From Leucobacter luti (GTDB lineage Bacteria > Actinomycetota > Actinomycetes > Actinomycetales > Microbacteriaceae), in assembly GCF_004217175.1 (NCBI RefSeq), contig NZ_SHKI01000005.1, positions 434,001-498,000 of the forward strand: a stretch of 64,000 bases of DNA. The letters run 5' to 3'. Made by a program: the position numbers and the translations under genes. The notes beneath the pieces were generated by a model that was given only the letters and a program-made list of their open reading frames with translations, had not been told where the DNA came from and ran no database searches. Below, piece after piece: positions 53,552-63,261 of this stretch (positions within the stretch are counted from its first letter, which is position 1; each line of letters begins with the position of its first letter).

Positions 53552-56206
53552 ATGCAGACCGCTGAAATTCATCGCCGCTGGCTCAACTTCTTCGAGCAGC
53601 GCGGGCACACCGTCGTCCCCTCCGCCTCGCTCGTGAGTGACGATCCGAGCCTCATGTTCACGGTTGCGGGAATGGTGCCGTTCGTGCCGTACCTGTCCGG
53701 CCTCGTGCCGGCGCCGTACCCCCGGGCAACGAGCGTGCAGAAGTGCATCCGCACGAACGACATCGAAGAGGTGGGCAAGACCCCGCGTCACGGCACGTTC
53801 TTCCAGATGTGCGGCAACTTCTCGTTCGGCGACTATTTCAAGTCAGACGCGATCAAGTACGCGTGGGAGCTGCTCACCACGTCCGAGGACGGCGGCGGGC
53901 TGGGCTTCGAGGCGAAGGACCTGTGGGTCACTATCTACGAAGAGGACGACGAAGCGTTCGCCCTGTGGCGTGAGCACTCGTCGTTGCCCGAGGATCGCAT
54001 TCAGCGGCTCGGGAAAGACACCAACTACTGGTCGACCGGGCAGCCCGGCCCGGCGGGCCCCTGCTCCGAGATCTTCTACGATCTCGGGCCCGAGCACGGG
54101 ATCGACGGCGGCCCGATCACCGACGACGACCGCTACGTGGAGATCTGGAACCTGGTCTTTATGCAGTACCAGGTCGCCGACGTGAAGTCGAAGACCGACT
54201 TTACGATCCTGGGCGAGCTGCCGAAGAAGAACATTGACACCGGCATGGGCCTGGAGCGCGTCGCGTTCATCAAGCAGGGCGTGCAGAACATGTACGAGAT
54301 CGATCAGGTACGCCCGGTGCTTGATCGCGCCGCGGCGCTCGCCGGCAAGGTGTACGGCGCCGACCACGCAGACGACGTGCGGCTCCGCGTGATCGCGGAC
54401 CACGTGCGCAGCGGCCTCATGCTGATCGCAGACGGGGTGACCCCGTCGAACGAGGGCCGCGGCTACATTCTGCGCCGCCTGCTGCGCCGCGTGATCCTGT
54501 CGATGCGCCTGCTCGGCTTTGACGGTTCGAGCTTCGCGGAGCTGTTCCCGGTGTCGCGCGACGCGATGAAGGGTGCGTACCCCGCGGTCGAGCGCGACTT
54601 CGAGTTCATCTCGCGCGCGGCGTACGCCGAGGAGAAGACCTTCCTGCGCACCCTCGCCTCGGGGATCCAGATCCTCGAGACCGCCGTCGACACGGCGAAG
54701 AGCGGCTCAGTTGCGGTACCGGGCGACACCGCGTTCCTGCTGCACGACACGCACGGCTTCCCGATCGAGCTCACGCTTGAGATCGCCGAGGAGGCCGGCG
54801 TCGCCGTCGACCGTACGGTGTTCGGTGAGCTGATGCAGGAGCAGCGCGACCGGGCGAAGGCCGACGCGAAGGCGAAGAAGGGGCAGCGCGCCGACCTCTC
54901 CGTGTACAAGGAGCTGCGCGGCCTCGGGGAGACGCTGTTCACCGGCTACGACGAGCTGACGCACGAGAGCCGCGTCCTCGGCCTCGTGGTCGACGGCGTC
55001 GCGGTGCGCGAGGCGCGCGAGGGTGAGGTCGCGGAGGTGGTGCTCGCCGAGACGTCGCTGTGGGCGGAGTCGGGCGGCCAGGACTCGGATCAGGGCGTGA
55101 TCGTGGGCGACGGCTTCGAGGCCGAGGTGCTCGACGTGCAGAAGCCCGTACCGGGCCTCGTGGTGCACACGGTCCGCGTGACGATCGGCACGATCGGGAT
55201 CGACCAGCGCGCCGAGACCCGCGTCGACGCTGATTACCGCAGGGGCGCCACGCAGGCGCACTCCGGGACGCACATCGTCCACGCGGCGCTGCGCGAGGTG
55301 CTCGGGTCGAGCGCGCACCAGGCGGGCTCGTACAACAAGGCCGGCTACCTGCGCCTCGACTTCACGCACACCGACGCCCTCTCGCAGGAGACGAAGAGCG
55401 AGATCGAGGAGATCTCGAACCTCGCGATCCGGTCAGACTACGAGGTCGTGACCCGCGAAATGGGAATCGACGAGGCGAAGGCAATGGGCGCGATGGCGCT
55501 GTTCGGCGAGAAGTACGGCGACCGCGTGCGCGTGGTGGACATCGGCGGGGAGTGGTCGCGCGAGCTGTGCGCGGGCACCCACGTGTCGAGTTCCTCGGAG
55601 GTGGGCATGATCAGCCTCATTTCCGAGAGCTCCGTCGGATCGACCAACCGTCGCGTCGAGTCGCTCGTGGGGATCGAAGCGTTCCGCAACTTCGCCGCGG
55701 AGCGTGCGATCGTGCAGCAGCTGACGAGCGGACTGAAGGTGCCTCGCGCTGAGCTGATCGGCCGCGTCCAGGACCTGGGAGCGCAGCTCAAGGCCGCCGA
55801 GAAGAAGATCGCGGCGTTCGAGGCCGCGAAGCTCGCGGAGCGGGTCCCGGAGCTCGTCTCCGGCGCCGAGACCGTTGGCGCGCTGCGCGTGGTGCTCGCG
55901 TCGCTGGGCAGCGTGGGCTCGGCGGACGACGTGCGCGGGCTCGCGCTGCAGGTGCGCGAGCGGCTCTCCGGCGAGGCCGCCGTGGTGGTGCTCGCCGGCG
56001 AGAGCGACGGCAAGCCCGTCGTGATTGCCGCGACAACCGAGGGTGCACGTAGCGCGGGTGTCCGCGCCGGTGACCTCGCCAAGCTGGGCGCGAAGGTGCT
56101 CGGCGGCGGTGGCGGGGGTAAGCCCGACCTCGCGCAGGGCGGCGGCACCGACCCGGCCAAGATCGACGCGGCGCTTGCGGAGATTCGCCGCAGCCTCGCG
56201 GGATAG
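53552..56206 (+). CDS. alaS: Alanyl-tRNA synthetase
   Basis: This is an 884-residue class II synthetase. The catalytic domain starts IHRRWLNFFEQRGHTVVPSASL and includes PRHGTFFQMCGNFSFGDYFK. The editing domain has the zinc set in AHSGTHIVHAALREVLG and CAGTHVSSSSEVG. The C-terminal domain ends in a Gly-rich GGGGGKPDLAQGGG. The ATG at 53552 matches the family's start, and upstream in-frame sequence overlaps the small membrane gene. It leads alaS-ruvX-mltG-aroECKB. Confidence 0.98.
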   Translation: MQTAEIHRRWLNFFEQRGHTVVPSASLVSDDPSLMFTVAGMVPFVPYLSGLVPAPYPRATSVQKCIRTNDIEEVGKTPRHGTFFQMCGNFSFGDYFKSDAIKYAWELLTTSEDGGGLGFEAKDLWVTIYEEDDEAFALWREHSSLPEDRIQRLGKDTNYWSTGQPGPAGPCSEIFYDLGPEHGIDGGPITDDDRYVEIWNLVFMQYQVADVKSKTDFTILGELPKKNIDTGMGLERVAFIKQGVQNMYEIDQVRPVLDRAAALAGKVYGADHADDVRLRVIADHVRSGLMLIADGVTPSNEGRGYILRRLLRRVILSMRLLGFDGSSFAELFPVSRDAMKGAYPAVERDFEFISRAAYAEEKTFLRTLASGIQILETAVDTAKSGSVAVPGDTAFLLHDTHGFPIELTLEIAEEAGVAVDRTVFGELMQEQRDRAKADAKAKKGQRADLSVYKELRGLGETLFTGYDELTHESRVLGLVVDGVAVREAREGEVAEVVLAETSLWAESGGQDSDQGVIVGDGFEAEVLDVQKPVPGLVVHTVRVTIGTIGIDQRAETRVDADYRRGATQAHSGTHIVHAALREVLGSSAHQAGSYNKAGYLRLDFTHTDALSQETKSEIEEISNLAIRSDYEVVTREMGIDEAKAMGAMALFGEKYGDRVRVVDIGGEWSRELCAGTHVSSSSEVGMISLISESSVGSTNRRVESLVGIEAFRNFAAERAIVQQLTSGLKVPRAELIGRVQDLGAQLKAAEKKIAAFEAAKLAERVPELVSGAETVGALRVVLASLGSVGSADDVRGLALQVRERLSGEAAVVVLAGESDGKPVVIAATTEGARSAGVRAGDLAKLGAKVLGGGGGGKPDLAQGGGTDPAKIDAALAEIRRSLAG

Positions 56207-56210
56207 CCGG

Positions 56211-56708
56211 ATGCGCACGGGCGTTCGAATCGGCGTCGATGTGGGCAAGGCCCGCATCGGCGTCGCACGAAGCGACTTCCACGGCATGCTCGCGACCCCG
56301 GTTGAGACCGTCGCTCGTGACGCGGCGGGCATCACCGACCTCGCGCGGCTGGCTGAGATCGCCGCGGAGCTCGACGCCTTCGAGGTGGTCGTTGGACTGC
56401 CGCTCAACATGCGCGGAGAGCACACCCCGTCGACCGACGATGCGACCGGCTTTGCGGCGCGCCTCGCGGCGCGCCTCGCGCCCGCGGGAATCGGCACGCG
56501 GCTCGTCGACGAGCGCTTGTCGACCGTGTCGGCGCAGGGGCAGCTGCGGCAGGCTGGAAAGAAAACGAAACAGAGCCGCTCGATCATTGATCAGGCAGCG
56601 GCAGTGGTGATCCTCCAACACGCGCTCGACAGTGAGCGCGCGCAGGGTGAGGCGCCCGGGAGCGCGGTCGACGTGGCCGCGCCGGACGCGAAGGAGAACG
56701 TCGAATGA
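56211..56708 (+). CDS. ruvX: Holliday junction resolvase-like / pre-16S rRNA nuclease YqgF
   Basis: This 165-residue RNase H-fold protein has IGVDVGKARIGVARSD, VVVGLPLNMRGEHT and VDERLSTVSAQ, the YqgF catalytic segments. It probably processes the 5' end of 16S rRNA. The ATG is four bases after the alaS stop, and the stop overlaps mltG by ATGA. The C-terminal 20 residues are an Ala/Glu-rich extension. Confidence 0.95.
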   Translation: MRTGVRIGVDVGKARIGVARSDFHGMLATPVETVARDAAGITDLARLAEIAAELDAFEVVVGLPLNMRGEHTPSTDDATGFAARLAARLAPAGIGTRLVDERLSTVSAQGQLRQAGKKTKQSRSIIDQAAAVVILQHALDSERAQGEAPGSAVDVAAPDAKENVE

Positions 56709-57802
56709 ACGCACGCGCGCGCAAGGAGTCTTCGGGGGCCGGGAAGAAGATCCTCATCTCCCTGATTGTTGCGGTGCTCCTGCTGGGCGGCCTCGCGGCC
56801 GCGGGAGGCTACCTGTGGACGCAGTACGGGGCGCAGATCTCGCTCGCGCTCGGCTGGACCACCAACGACTACGAGGGCCCCGGCGAGGGCGACACGATCG
56901 TGGTGATCACCGAGGGTGAGATCGGCGAGGATATCGCCGCGAGCCTGGCCGAGGCCGACGTGGTGAAGACCTCCGAGGCGTTCTACTCGCTGCTGCTCGC
57001 ACAGGACCCCGCCGTTGAGTTCCTGCCGGGCTCGTACCGCTTGAAGCTGCAGATGAGCGCCCAGGGGGCGCTCGACGCGCTGCAGGACCCCGCGAACAAG
57101 ATGCAGCTCACCGCGATGATCCCCGAGGGCAAGACGGTGGACCAGACGATCGAGCTGATCTCGGCGGGGGCAGACATCCCGCTGCAGGAGCTGCAGGACG
57201 CCGTCGCGGACCCGGCTCCCTACGGCCTGCCCGAGGGGGTCACGAGCCTTGAGGGGTGGCTGTTCCCGGCGACCTACGAGTTCGAAGAGGACACCACGGG
57301 CGCGCAGGCGATCCAGCGGCTCGTCGACGAGCAGAAGAACGTGCTCACGGAGTTTGGCGTCGCCGAGGCGGACTGGGAGCGCACGCTCACGATCGCGGCG
57401 ATGATTCAGCGCGAGGGCGGTCGGATCGAGGATTTCGCGAAGGTGTCGCGCGTGATCCAGAACCGGCTCGACCAGGGCATGAAACTGCAGATGGACTCCA
57501 CCGCGCAGTACGGCATGGGCCAGCACGAGGACGGCTCCGTGTGGTCGACCGACGAGGCGCTCACGGACGAGAACCCGTGGAACACCTACGTGATCGAGGG
57601 GCTCCCAGCCGGGCCGATCGCCAACCCCGGCCGCGACGCGATCGATGCGGCGCTCAACCCGGAGCCGGGGGACTGGCTGTACTTTGTGGCGATCAACCTC
57701 GACACGCGCGAGTCTGCGTTCAGCGTGACGCAGGAGGATCATGAGGCTGCCGTTGGCGTGCTGAACGAGTGGTGCGCGGCGAACCCGGGCAAGGGCTGCT
57801 AG
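56705..57802 (+). CDS. mltG: Endolytic peptidoglycan transglycosylase MltG
   Basis: This 365-residue protein has one N-terminal membrane helix (ILISLIVAVLLLGGLAAAGGYLW), a LysM-like region, and the YceG/MltG catalytic domain. That domain has GWLFPATYEF, IAAMIQREGGRIEDFAKVSRVIQNRL, LQMDSTAQYGMG and NPWNTYVIEGLPAGPIANPG, in which the glutamate of QREGG is the catalytic candidate. It cuts nascent glycan strands outside the membrane. It overlaps ruvX and abuts aroE. Confidence 0.96.
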   Translation: MNARARKESSGAGKKILISLIVAVLLLGGLAAAGGYLWTQYGAQISLALGWTTNDYEGPGEGDTIVVITEGEIGEDIAASLAEADVVKTSEAFYSLLLAQDPAVEFLPGSYRLKLQMSAQGALDALQDPANKMQLTAMIPEGKTVDQTIELISAGADIPLQELQDAVADPAPYGLPEGVTSLEGWLFPATYEFEEDTTGAQAIQRLVDEQKNVLTEFGVAEADWERTLTIAAMIQREGGRIEDFAKVSRVIQNRLDQGMKLQMDSTAQYGMGQHEDGSVWSTDEALTDENPWNTYVIEGLPAGPIANPGRDAIDAALNPEPGDWLYFVAINLDTRESAFSVTQEDHEAAVGVLNEWCAANPGKGC

Positions 57803-58645
57803 GTGGTCGACCAGCTGGCGGTGCTCGGCTGGCCGATCGGGCACTCGCTGTCGCCCGCGATCCATCGGGCCGCGTACAGCACGCTCGGGCTGCCCTGGCG
57901 CTACTCGGCGGTGCGCTGCGGGGCGGACTCGCTCGCCGCGTTCGTGGCGTCGCGCGGCCCCGAGTGGCGGGGCTTCTCGGTCACGATGCCGCTCAAGGAG
58001 GAGGCGCACCGGATCGCGCGTGATCTCGACCCGGTCGCGCGGGCGAGCGGCGTGGTGAACACGCTGCGGCGGCGCGACGACGGGCGCGGCTGGGACGGCT
58101 TCAACACCGATGTCGCGGGACTCGCGACAGCGATTGGCGCGGCCGGTCTCGATCCGGCCGACACGATCGTGCTCGGCACGGGAGCCACGGCGGTGTCGGC
58201 GGTGCTCGCCGCGCAGCGCCTGGGGGCCGGACGGATCCGCGTTGCGGGGCGCAACTCAGCAGCGGCCGCGGCCCTCGCGGCCCGCGGGGACGAGGCGACA
58301 GCGATGTCCGCACACGGGCTCGCGGACGAGGCGCTCCGCGATGGCTCGTCGACGCTGATCATTTCGACCCTGCCCGGCCCCGCGGGGCGCGCACTCGATG
58401 TGCCGGCCGCTCTCACGGCGGTGCCGCTCTTCGACGTGGCCTACGACCCGTGGCCGTCGCCCCTCGCGGAGCGCTGGCGCGCCGCGGGCGGTGTTGCCCA
58501 CCCGGGCACGGCCATGCTCATTGAGCAGGCAATCGTCCAGGTGCGGATCTTCAGCTCCGGGGACCCAGACACGCCGCTCGCCGATGAAGGGGCGGTGCGC
58601 GCGGCGATGCGCGGAGCGACGGCCTCCGCCGATATGGGAGGATAG
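57803..58645 (+). CDS. aroE: Shikimate dehydrogenase
   Basis: This 280-residue protein has [18 protein letters not shown] near the N-terminus, [11 protein letters not shown] (catalytic Lys), GFNTDVAGL and a [12 protein letters not shown] nucleotide loop. It reduces 3-dehydroshikimate with NADPH. The GTG begins immediately after the mltG stop. In some actinobacteria AroE-like proteins act on quinate; the neighbours support shikimate. Confidence 0.95.
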   Translation: MVDQLAVLGWPIGHSLSPAIHRAAYSTLGLPWRYSAVRCGADSLAAFVASRGPEWRGFSVTMPLKEEAHRIARDLDPVARASGVVNTLRRRDDGRGWDGFNTDVAGLATAIGAAGLDPADTIVLGTGATAVSAVLAAQRLGAGRIRVAGRNSAAAAALAARGDEATAMSAHGLADEALRDGSSTLIISTLPGPAGRALDVPAALTAVPLFDVAYDPWPSPLAERWRAAGGVAHPGTAMLIEQAIVQVRIFSSGDPDTPLADEGAVRAAMRGATASADMGG

Positions 58646-58650
58646 TGGGC

Positions 58651-59847
58651 ATGCTGCGTTGGCTTACCGCTGGAGAATCCCACGGCCCCGAACTGATTGC
58701 TGTCCTGGAGGGGCTGCCTGCTGGCGTGCCCATCTCACTCGAAGAGATCCGGGCAGACCTTGCCCGGCGCAAGCTCGGCTATGGCCGCGGCTCCCGCATG
58801 AAGTTTGAGCAGGACGAGCTCAACCTCTCGGGCGGCGTGGTGCAGGGCGTATCGATCGGTGGTCCGGTGGCGATCCGGATCGGCAATACCGAGTGGCCCA
58901 AGTGGGCCGAGGTGATGTCTGCCGAACCCACTGAGCTGTCAGAGAAGTCGCGCGGTCGCGGCGCCCCGCTGACGCGCCCGCGCCCCGGGCACGCAGACCT
59001 CACCGGGATGCAGAAGTACGGTTTCGACGAGGCGCGCCCGGTCCTTGAGCGCGCCAGCGCCCGCGAGACCGCCGCCCGCGTGGCCCTCGGCGCCGTGGCG
59101 CGTGCATTCCTCGGCGAGCTCGGTATTGGGCTCGTGAGCCACACCGTGTCCCTCGGCGACATTGTCGCCCCCGCTGGCTCGGCGCTGCCGCGCCCGGAGG
59201 ACACAGCGGCGCTCGACGCTGACCCGCTGCGCTGCTTTGACGCCGCAACGAGCGCGCGCATGGTGGCCGAGGTCGACGACACGAAGAAGTCGGGCGACAC
59301 GATCGGCGGCATCGTCGAGGTGCTCGCCTACGGGCTCCCGCCGGGGCTCGGATCGTACGTGCACTGGGACCGCCGCCTCGACTCGCGCCTCGCTGGTGCC
59401 CTGATGGGCATCCAGGCGATCAAGGGCGTGGAAGTGGGCGACGGTTTCGAGACGACGCGCCGCCGGGGCTCCGCGGCGCACGACGAGCTGCACGTGGCCG
59501 CCGGCCAGATCGCGCGCGAGACCGGTCGTGCCGGCGGCATCGAGGGCGGCATGACGACCGGCCAGGTGCTCCGCGTGCGCGCGGGGATGAAGCCGATCGC
59601 CACCGTGCCGCACGCGCTCCCCACGATCGATGTCGCAACCGGCGAGGAGGCGAAGGCGCACCACCAGCGCTCCGACGTGTCCGCGGTTCCGGCGGCCGGC
59701 GTGGTGGCCGAGGCGATGGTCGCCCTCGTGCTCGCAGACGCGGTCACCGAGAAGTTTGGCGGCGACAGCGTCGCGGAGACGAAGCGGAATCTTGAGTCGT
59801 ATCTCGCCGCGATCCCCGAGCGACTGTCGACCGTCATCGAGTCGTGA
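58651..59847 (+). CDS. aroC: Chorismate synthase
   Basis: This 398-residue protein starts [21 protein letters not shown], the family signature. It contains [25 protein letters not shown] and [18 protein letters not shown], plus the C-terminal [20 protein letters not shown]. It makes chorismate with reduced FMN. ATG 58651 is preferred over the overlapping GTG at 58645 because GGAGG at 58637-58641 is well spaced. Its product feeds pabB in the same window. Confidence 0.98.
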   Translation: MLRWLTAGESHGPELIAVLEGLPAGVPISLEEIRADLARRKLGYGRGSRMKFEQDELNLSGGVVQGVSIGGPVAIRIGNTEWPKWAEVMSAEPTELSEKSRGRGAPLTRPRPGHADLTGMQKYGFDEARPVLERASARETAARVALGAVARAFLGELGIGLVSHTVSLGDIVAPAGSALPRPEDTAALDADPLRCFDAATSARMVAEVDDTKKSGDTIGGIVEVLAYGLPPGLGSYVHWDRRLDSRLAGALMGIQAIKGVEVGDGFETTRRRGSAAHDELHVAAGQIARETGRAGGIEGGMTTGQVLRVRAGMKPIATVPHALPTIDVATGEEAKAHHQRSDVSAVPAAGVVAEAMVALVLADAVTEKFGGDSVAETKRNLESYLAAIPERLSTVIES

Positions 59848-60599
59848 CCGGGCATCGCCGGGTCGCGCGGACGGCTGGGCCGCCAGCGGCACCACCGAAG
59901 CCGGCCCCGCCGACGACGCCCGAACTCCAGCACCCCACCGACGCGGAGCCGCAGGGCGCCGCGCCTGAGCCGCGCTCCCGCGCCGGACGTGGGCGCCCGC
60001 GCCGGCGGCGGCGCCGGCGCGGCGGCGTGCGGCTGCCCGATCGCGCCGTGGTGTTCGTCGGCCCGATGGCCGCGGGCAAGACGAGCCTGGGCAAGCGCGT
60101 TGCGAAGGAGCTCGGCGTGCCGTTTGTTGATACAGACGCGGTGTTCGTGCGCCAGCACGGGCAGATCGCCGAGTTCTTCACCACGCACGGTGAGGCAGAG
60201 TTTCGCCGGATCGAGGCCGAGGTGATCGCGGCGGAGCTCGCCGTTCCGGGCGGACGCATCGTGGCGCTCGGCGGTGGGGCAGTGCTCCGTGAGAGCACGC
60301 GCGAGCTGCTGGCTGGGCACCCAGTGGTGCTGCTCATGACCACGCAGGAGGCCGTGCTGCGCACGGCGAACCTTGCTCGTCGCCCGCTGCTGCGCGACGA
60401 CCCGGAGGCGTGGGGCCGGATCCTTGCGGAGCGCAAACCGCTCTACGACGAGGTCGCCGATGTCACCTACCGCACCGACCGCGCCACGAAAGAACAGCTC
60501 GCCCGCCGCGTCGCCCAGTGGGCGCGCAGCTTCGGCAAGAAGAGCGCGCCGCAACCCGGCGCCGAGGCGGCCACGCCACCGAACAGGAGTGAATCATGA
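59844..60599 (+). CDS. aroK: Shikimate kinase with long basic N-terminal extension
   Basis: This is a 251-residue protein. The kinase core begins near residue 66, with Walker A GPMAAGKT at 73-80, the substrate-binding aspartates in [15 protein letters not shown] and the lid RPLLRDD. Shikimate kinases are usually near 170-180 residues. Here about 65 extra N-terminal residues are Pro/Ala/Arg-rich and include seven consecutive arginines (53-59). The GTG overlaps the aroC stop (GTGA), which supports the extension being translated. A later start would break the coupling pattern. It overlaps aroB by ATGA. Confidence 0.92.
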   Translation: MTGHRRVARTAGPPAAPPKPAPPTTPELQHPTDAEPQGAAPEPRSRAGRGRPRRRRRRRGGVRLPDRAVVFVGPMAAGKTSLGKRVAKELGVPFVDTDAVFVRQHGQIAEFFTTHGEAEFRRIEAEVIAAELAVPGGRIVALGGGAVLRESTRELLAGHPVVLLMTTQEAVLRTANLARRPLLRDDPEAWGRILAERKPLYDEVADVTYRTDRATKEQLARRVAQWARSFGKKSAPQPGAEAATPPNRSES

Positions 60600-61681
60600 C
60601 GGAGTCCCAGGTAACCGAGATCCGGGTCACTGGCGAGAACGACTACGGCGTCCTCGTGGGGCGCGGGATCCTCGATCGCGTGCCCGAGGTGCTCGGTGAA
60701 CGCGTCGCGAAGATCCTGATCGTGCACACGCCGACCGTGGGACGCGTGGCCACGGAGCTGCGCGACGCGCTGCAGGGCCAGTACGAGCAGGTGCTGCTCG
60801 CCGAGGTGCCCGATGCCGAGTCCGCGAAGCGGGTCGAGGTGGCCGCCTTCTGCTGGCAGATCCTCGGCCAGGCAGACTTCACCCGCACCGATGCCATCAT
60901 CGGGCTCGGTGGCGGCGCGGTCACCGACCTCGCCGGCTTCGTGGCGGCGACCTGGCTGCGCGGCGTCCGGCTGGTGCAGATCCCCACGAGCGTGCTCGGC
61001 ATGGTTGACGCATCGGTCGGCGGTAAGACGGGCATCAACACGACCGAGGGCAAGAACCTGGTGGGCGCGTTCTACGCCCCCGCCGGCGTAATCTGCGACC
61101 TCGAACTGCTCGAGAGCCTGCCGCGGAACGAGGTGCTCGCCGGGTTCGCCGAGATCGCAAAGTGCGGCTTTATCGCCGAGCCGGGGATCCTCGACCTGTT
61201 GGAGGCCGACGTTGCGCGTGCCACTGATCCGACGACGCCCGAGTTCAAGCGGCTCGTTGAGCTCGCCATCGGCGTGAAGGCGCGCGTGGTGTCGGAGGAC
61301 TTCCGCGAGGGGGGCCTGCGCGAGATCCTCAACTACGGGCACACGCTCGGACACGCGATCGAGCACGCGGAGCGCTACCAGTGGCGGCACGGCGTGGCCA
61401 TCTCGATCGGCATGATGTACGCCGCCGAGCTGGGCCGCATGGCCGGTGCGCTCTCGGACGCCGCCGTGGACCGGCACCGCCGGATCCTCACCTCGCTCAC
61501 CCTGCCGCTGAGCTACCCCGCGGGGCGCTGGCCCGGCCTGCTCGCCACCATGCAGCGGGACAAGAAGGCCCGGGCGGGCATGCTGCGGTTTATCGTGCTC
61601 GACGAGATCGGCAAGCCGCGCGTGCTTGCCGGCGTGGACGACTCGATGCTGCAGTTCGCGTACCAGGAGATCGCGAGCTAG
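60596..61681 (+). CDS. aroB: 3-dehydroquinate synthase
   Basis: This 361-residue protein has GLGGGAVTDLAGFVAATWLRG, PTSVLGMVDASVGGKTGINT and NYGHTLGHAIEHAERYQWRHG, the NAD, substrate and zinc sites of AroB. It converts DAHP to 3-dehydroquinate. It is last of the aroE-aroC-aroK-aroB set and is closed by a perfect hairpin. The aroQ, efp and nusB genes often found next are absent. Confidence 0.98.
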   Translation: MTESQVTEIRVTGENDYGVLVGRGILDRVPEVLGERVAKILIVHTPTVGRVATELRDALQGQYEQVLLAEVPDAESAKRVEVAAFCWQILGQADFTRTDAIIGLGGGAVTDLAGFVAATWLRGVRLVQIPTSVLGMVDASVGGKTGINTTEGKNLVGAFYAPAGVICDLELLESLPRNEVLAGFAEIAKCGFIAEPGILDLLEADVARATDPTTPEFKRLVELAIGVKARVVSEDFREGGLREILNYGHTLGHAIEHAERYQWRHGVAISIGMMYAAELGRMAGALSDAAVDRHRRILTSLTLPLSYPAGRWPGLLATMQRDKKARAGMLRFIVLDEIGKPRVLAGVDDSMLQFAYQEIAS

Positions 61682-61747
61682 GCGCGGGCCTCCCGCACCG
61701 GCACGCCAGAGCACCCGCGCCGGCGCACTCCGGCGCACTCCGGGGCA

Positions 61748-61771
61748 CCCCGGCGCGTTCCTGCGCCGGGG
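61748..61771. terminator. Two-way hairpin between aroB and the AAA+ ATPase gene
   Basis: ccccggcgc (61748-61756) and gcgccgggg (61763-61771) are perfect complements around a six-base loop. The flanking genes converge here. Two ccggcgcact repeats precede it. Confidence 0.75.
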
Positions 61772-61772
61772 C

Positions 61773-63209
61773 TCACCCCAGCCGGAACCCCTGGCCCTCC
61801 AGGATGAGGGCGAGGACCCGGCGGTCCTCGCGGTGCATCACGCCCTCCACGAAGCGCGTGAGCGCGCGATCAAGGCTGACCGATCCGGCGCTGGCGGTCA
61901 CCTTCTGCACGATTGCCACGAGCGTGCGCGGGGCGAGCACCGACTCCTCGAGGCCCGGCCTGCCGTCGATCTCGCGCTCGGTGCTCACGTAGTCGCTAAA
62001 GCCGTCGGTGACCGCGCCGGCGAACACCTGCTGGCTGATGAACGCCGCGCGCGCGACCCGCGCGAGCTCGTCCGCGGACCACTCGGGCGGAAGCTCCCCG
62101 CGCGCATCGACGATGGCTGCGGCCGCGAGCAGGCCGTTCTCGACCGGAAACTCCTCGAACGGTGTGCCCGCGTCGGGGTAGTGCACCCGGTAGCTGTTCG
62201 CACCGAACCGGTTGACCAGCTCCGCGCTCAGGCGATCGAGCCCGCGGTAGCGGTGGGGGGTCTGTTCGTTCGCGGTCGCGAGGATCGCGAAGCCCGGCGC
62301 AATGCGCACCTCTCGGCCCGCGTCCTCCTGCACGCCGAGCGCGTCGCCCGGGCGCAGCTGCAGAATGCGGTTCAGGCGCTTCAAGAACTCGGCGGGCATC
62401 GCGTTGACCTCGTCAAGGATCACGGGCCGACCCTCGGCCATCGCGCGCAGCAGCGGGCCCGGGGTGAACACGCTCACGGTCGCCCCGTCGACCGCGCGCA
62501 GCTCGTGGCTGCCGATCAGCTGCGCGGCGGTGATGTCGCCGTAGCCGGAGACGAGCTCGGGCTCCCGGCCCACGGTGACGCGGGAGAGGTGCTCCGCGAG
62601 CGCCGTCTTTGCGCCGCCGGTCTCTCCGAGCAGCAGCACCGGATCACCGCGCAGGATCGCCGGGCCGGCCTCGGCGATGATGCTGCGCATCTGCCCGGTG
62701 AGGAGGAGCCCGTCGCGCAGCTGGGAGCGGGCCTCCCGGAGCCGCAGGGTGCCAAGCGCCGCGAGGACCCCGTCCCTGCGCTCGGGCGTCGTGAGCCCGG
62801 CGTCGAGGTGCGCGCTACTCGGGTGGGCGTCGTCGCGGTGCGCACCGCCGCGCAGACCCGCGGCCCGCGCCCGCTCACCGGCGGTGAGCCCGCGTCCCTG
62901 CGCCACCGCGCGGGCGACCACCGCGTCGGCCGCGGCGGAGCGCGTCCGGGCAGCGAGTTCCGCGCGGCGCTCGGACACCGCAAGGCGCAGCGTCCGCGCG
63001 CGCTCGGTGAGCGCCGCATCGAGCGCGGCGCGATGGCTCGGCTCGGCGTGCAGTTCGCTCAACCGGCGCTGCAGCTCAGCGAGGTCCGCGCGGTGGGCCT
63101 CGGCCTCGGCCGGTGAGTCCTCCGCAGCGAGCGCGCGGCGCACGCGACGCAGTTCCGCGCTGATTTCCTGGGCCTCCGCGAGCACCGGGTTGGCGTCGAA
63201 TGTGAGCAT
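61773..63209 (-). CDS. MoxR-like AAA+ ATPase with N-terminal coiled coil
   Basis: This is a 478-residue protein. Residues 8-110 are helical and charged, probably coiled coil. The AAA_5/MoxR core follows, with a P-loop GETGGAKT at 195-202 (Ala replaces the usual Gly before Lys), Walker B VILDEVNA at 263-270, sensor-1 ATANEQT and NRFG with a possible arginine finger. MoxR ATPases act as chaperones with VWA-domain partners. The divergent gene cut by the right edge may be such a partner. The ATG at 63209 lies eight bases after TAGCGT. Confidence 0.85.
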   Translation of the reverse strand: MLTFDANPVLAEAQEISAELRRVRRALAAEDSPAEAEAHRADLAELQRRLSELHAEPSHRAALDAALTERARTLRLAVSERRAELAARTRSAAADAVVARAVAQGRGLTAGERARAAGLRGGAHRDDAHPSSAHLDAGLTTPERRDGVLAALGTLRLREARSQLRDGLLLTGQMRSIIAEAGPAILRGDPVLLLGETGGAKTALAEHLSRVTVGREPELVSGYGDITAAQLIGSHELRAVDGATVSVFTPGPLLRAMAEGRPVILDEVNAMPAEFLKRLNRILQLRPGDALGVQEDAGREVRIAPGFAILATANEQTPHRYRGLDRLSAELVNRFGANSYRVHYPDAGTPFEEFPVENGLLAAAAIVDARGELPPEWSADELARVARAAFISQQVFAGAVTDGFSDYVSTEREIDGRPGLEESVLAPRTLVAIVQKVTASAGSVSLDRALTRFVEGVMHREDRRVLALILEGQGFRLG

Positions 63210-63216
63210 GCTCGTC

Positions 63217-63255
63217 ACGCTACCACCACCCCGGCCGTGTCCGGCGGGATAGTGT
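63217..63255. promoter_or_regulatory. Divergent -10 boxes between the AAA+ gene and the edge gene
   Basis: On the minus strand TAGCGT (63217-63222) ends eight bases before the AAA+ ATG. On the plus strand TAGTGT (63250-63255) ends seven bases before the ATG at 63262. Both starts look leaderless. Confidence 0.45.
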
Positions 63256-63261
63256 GAGTGG

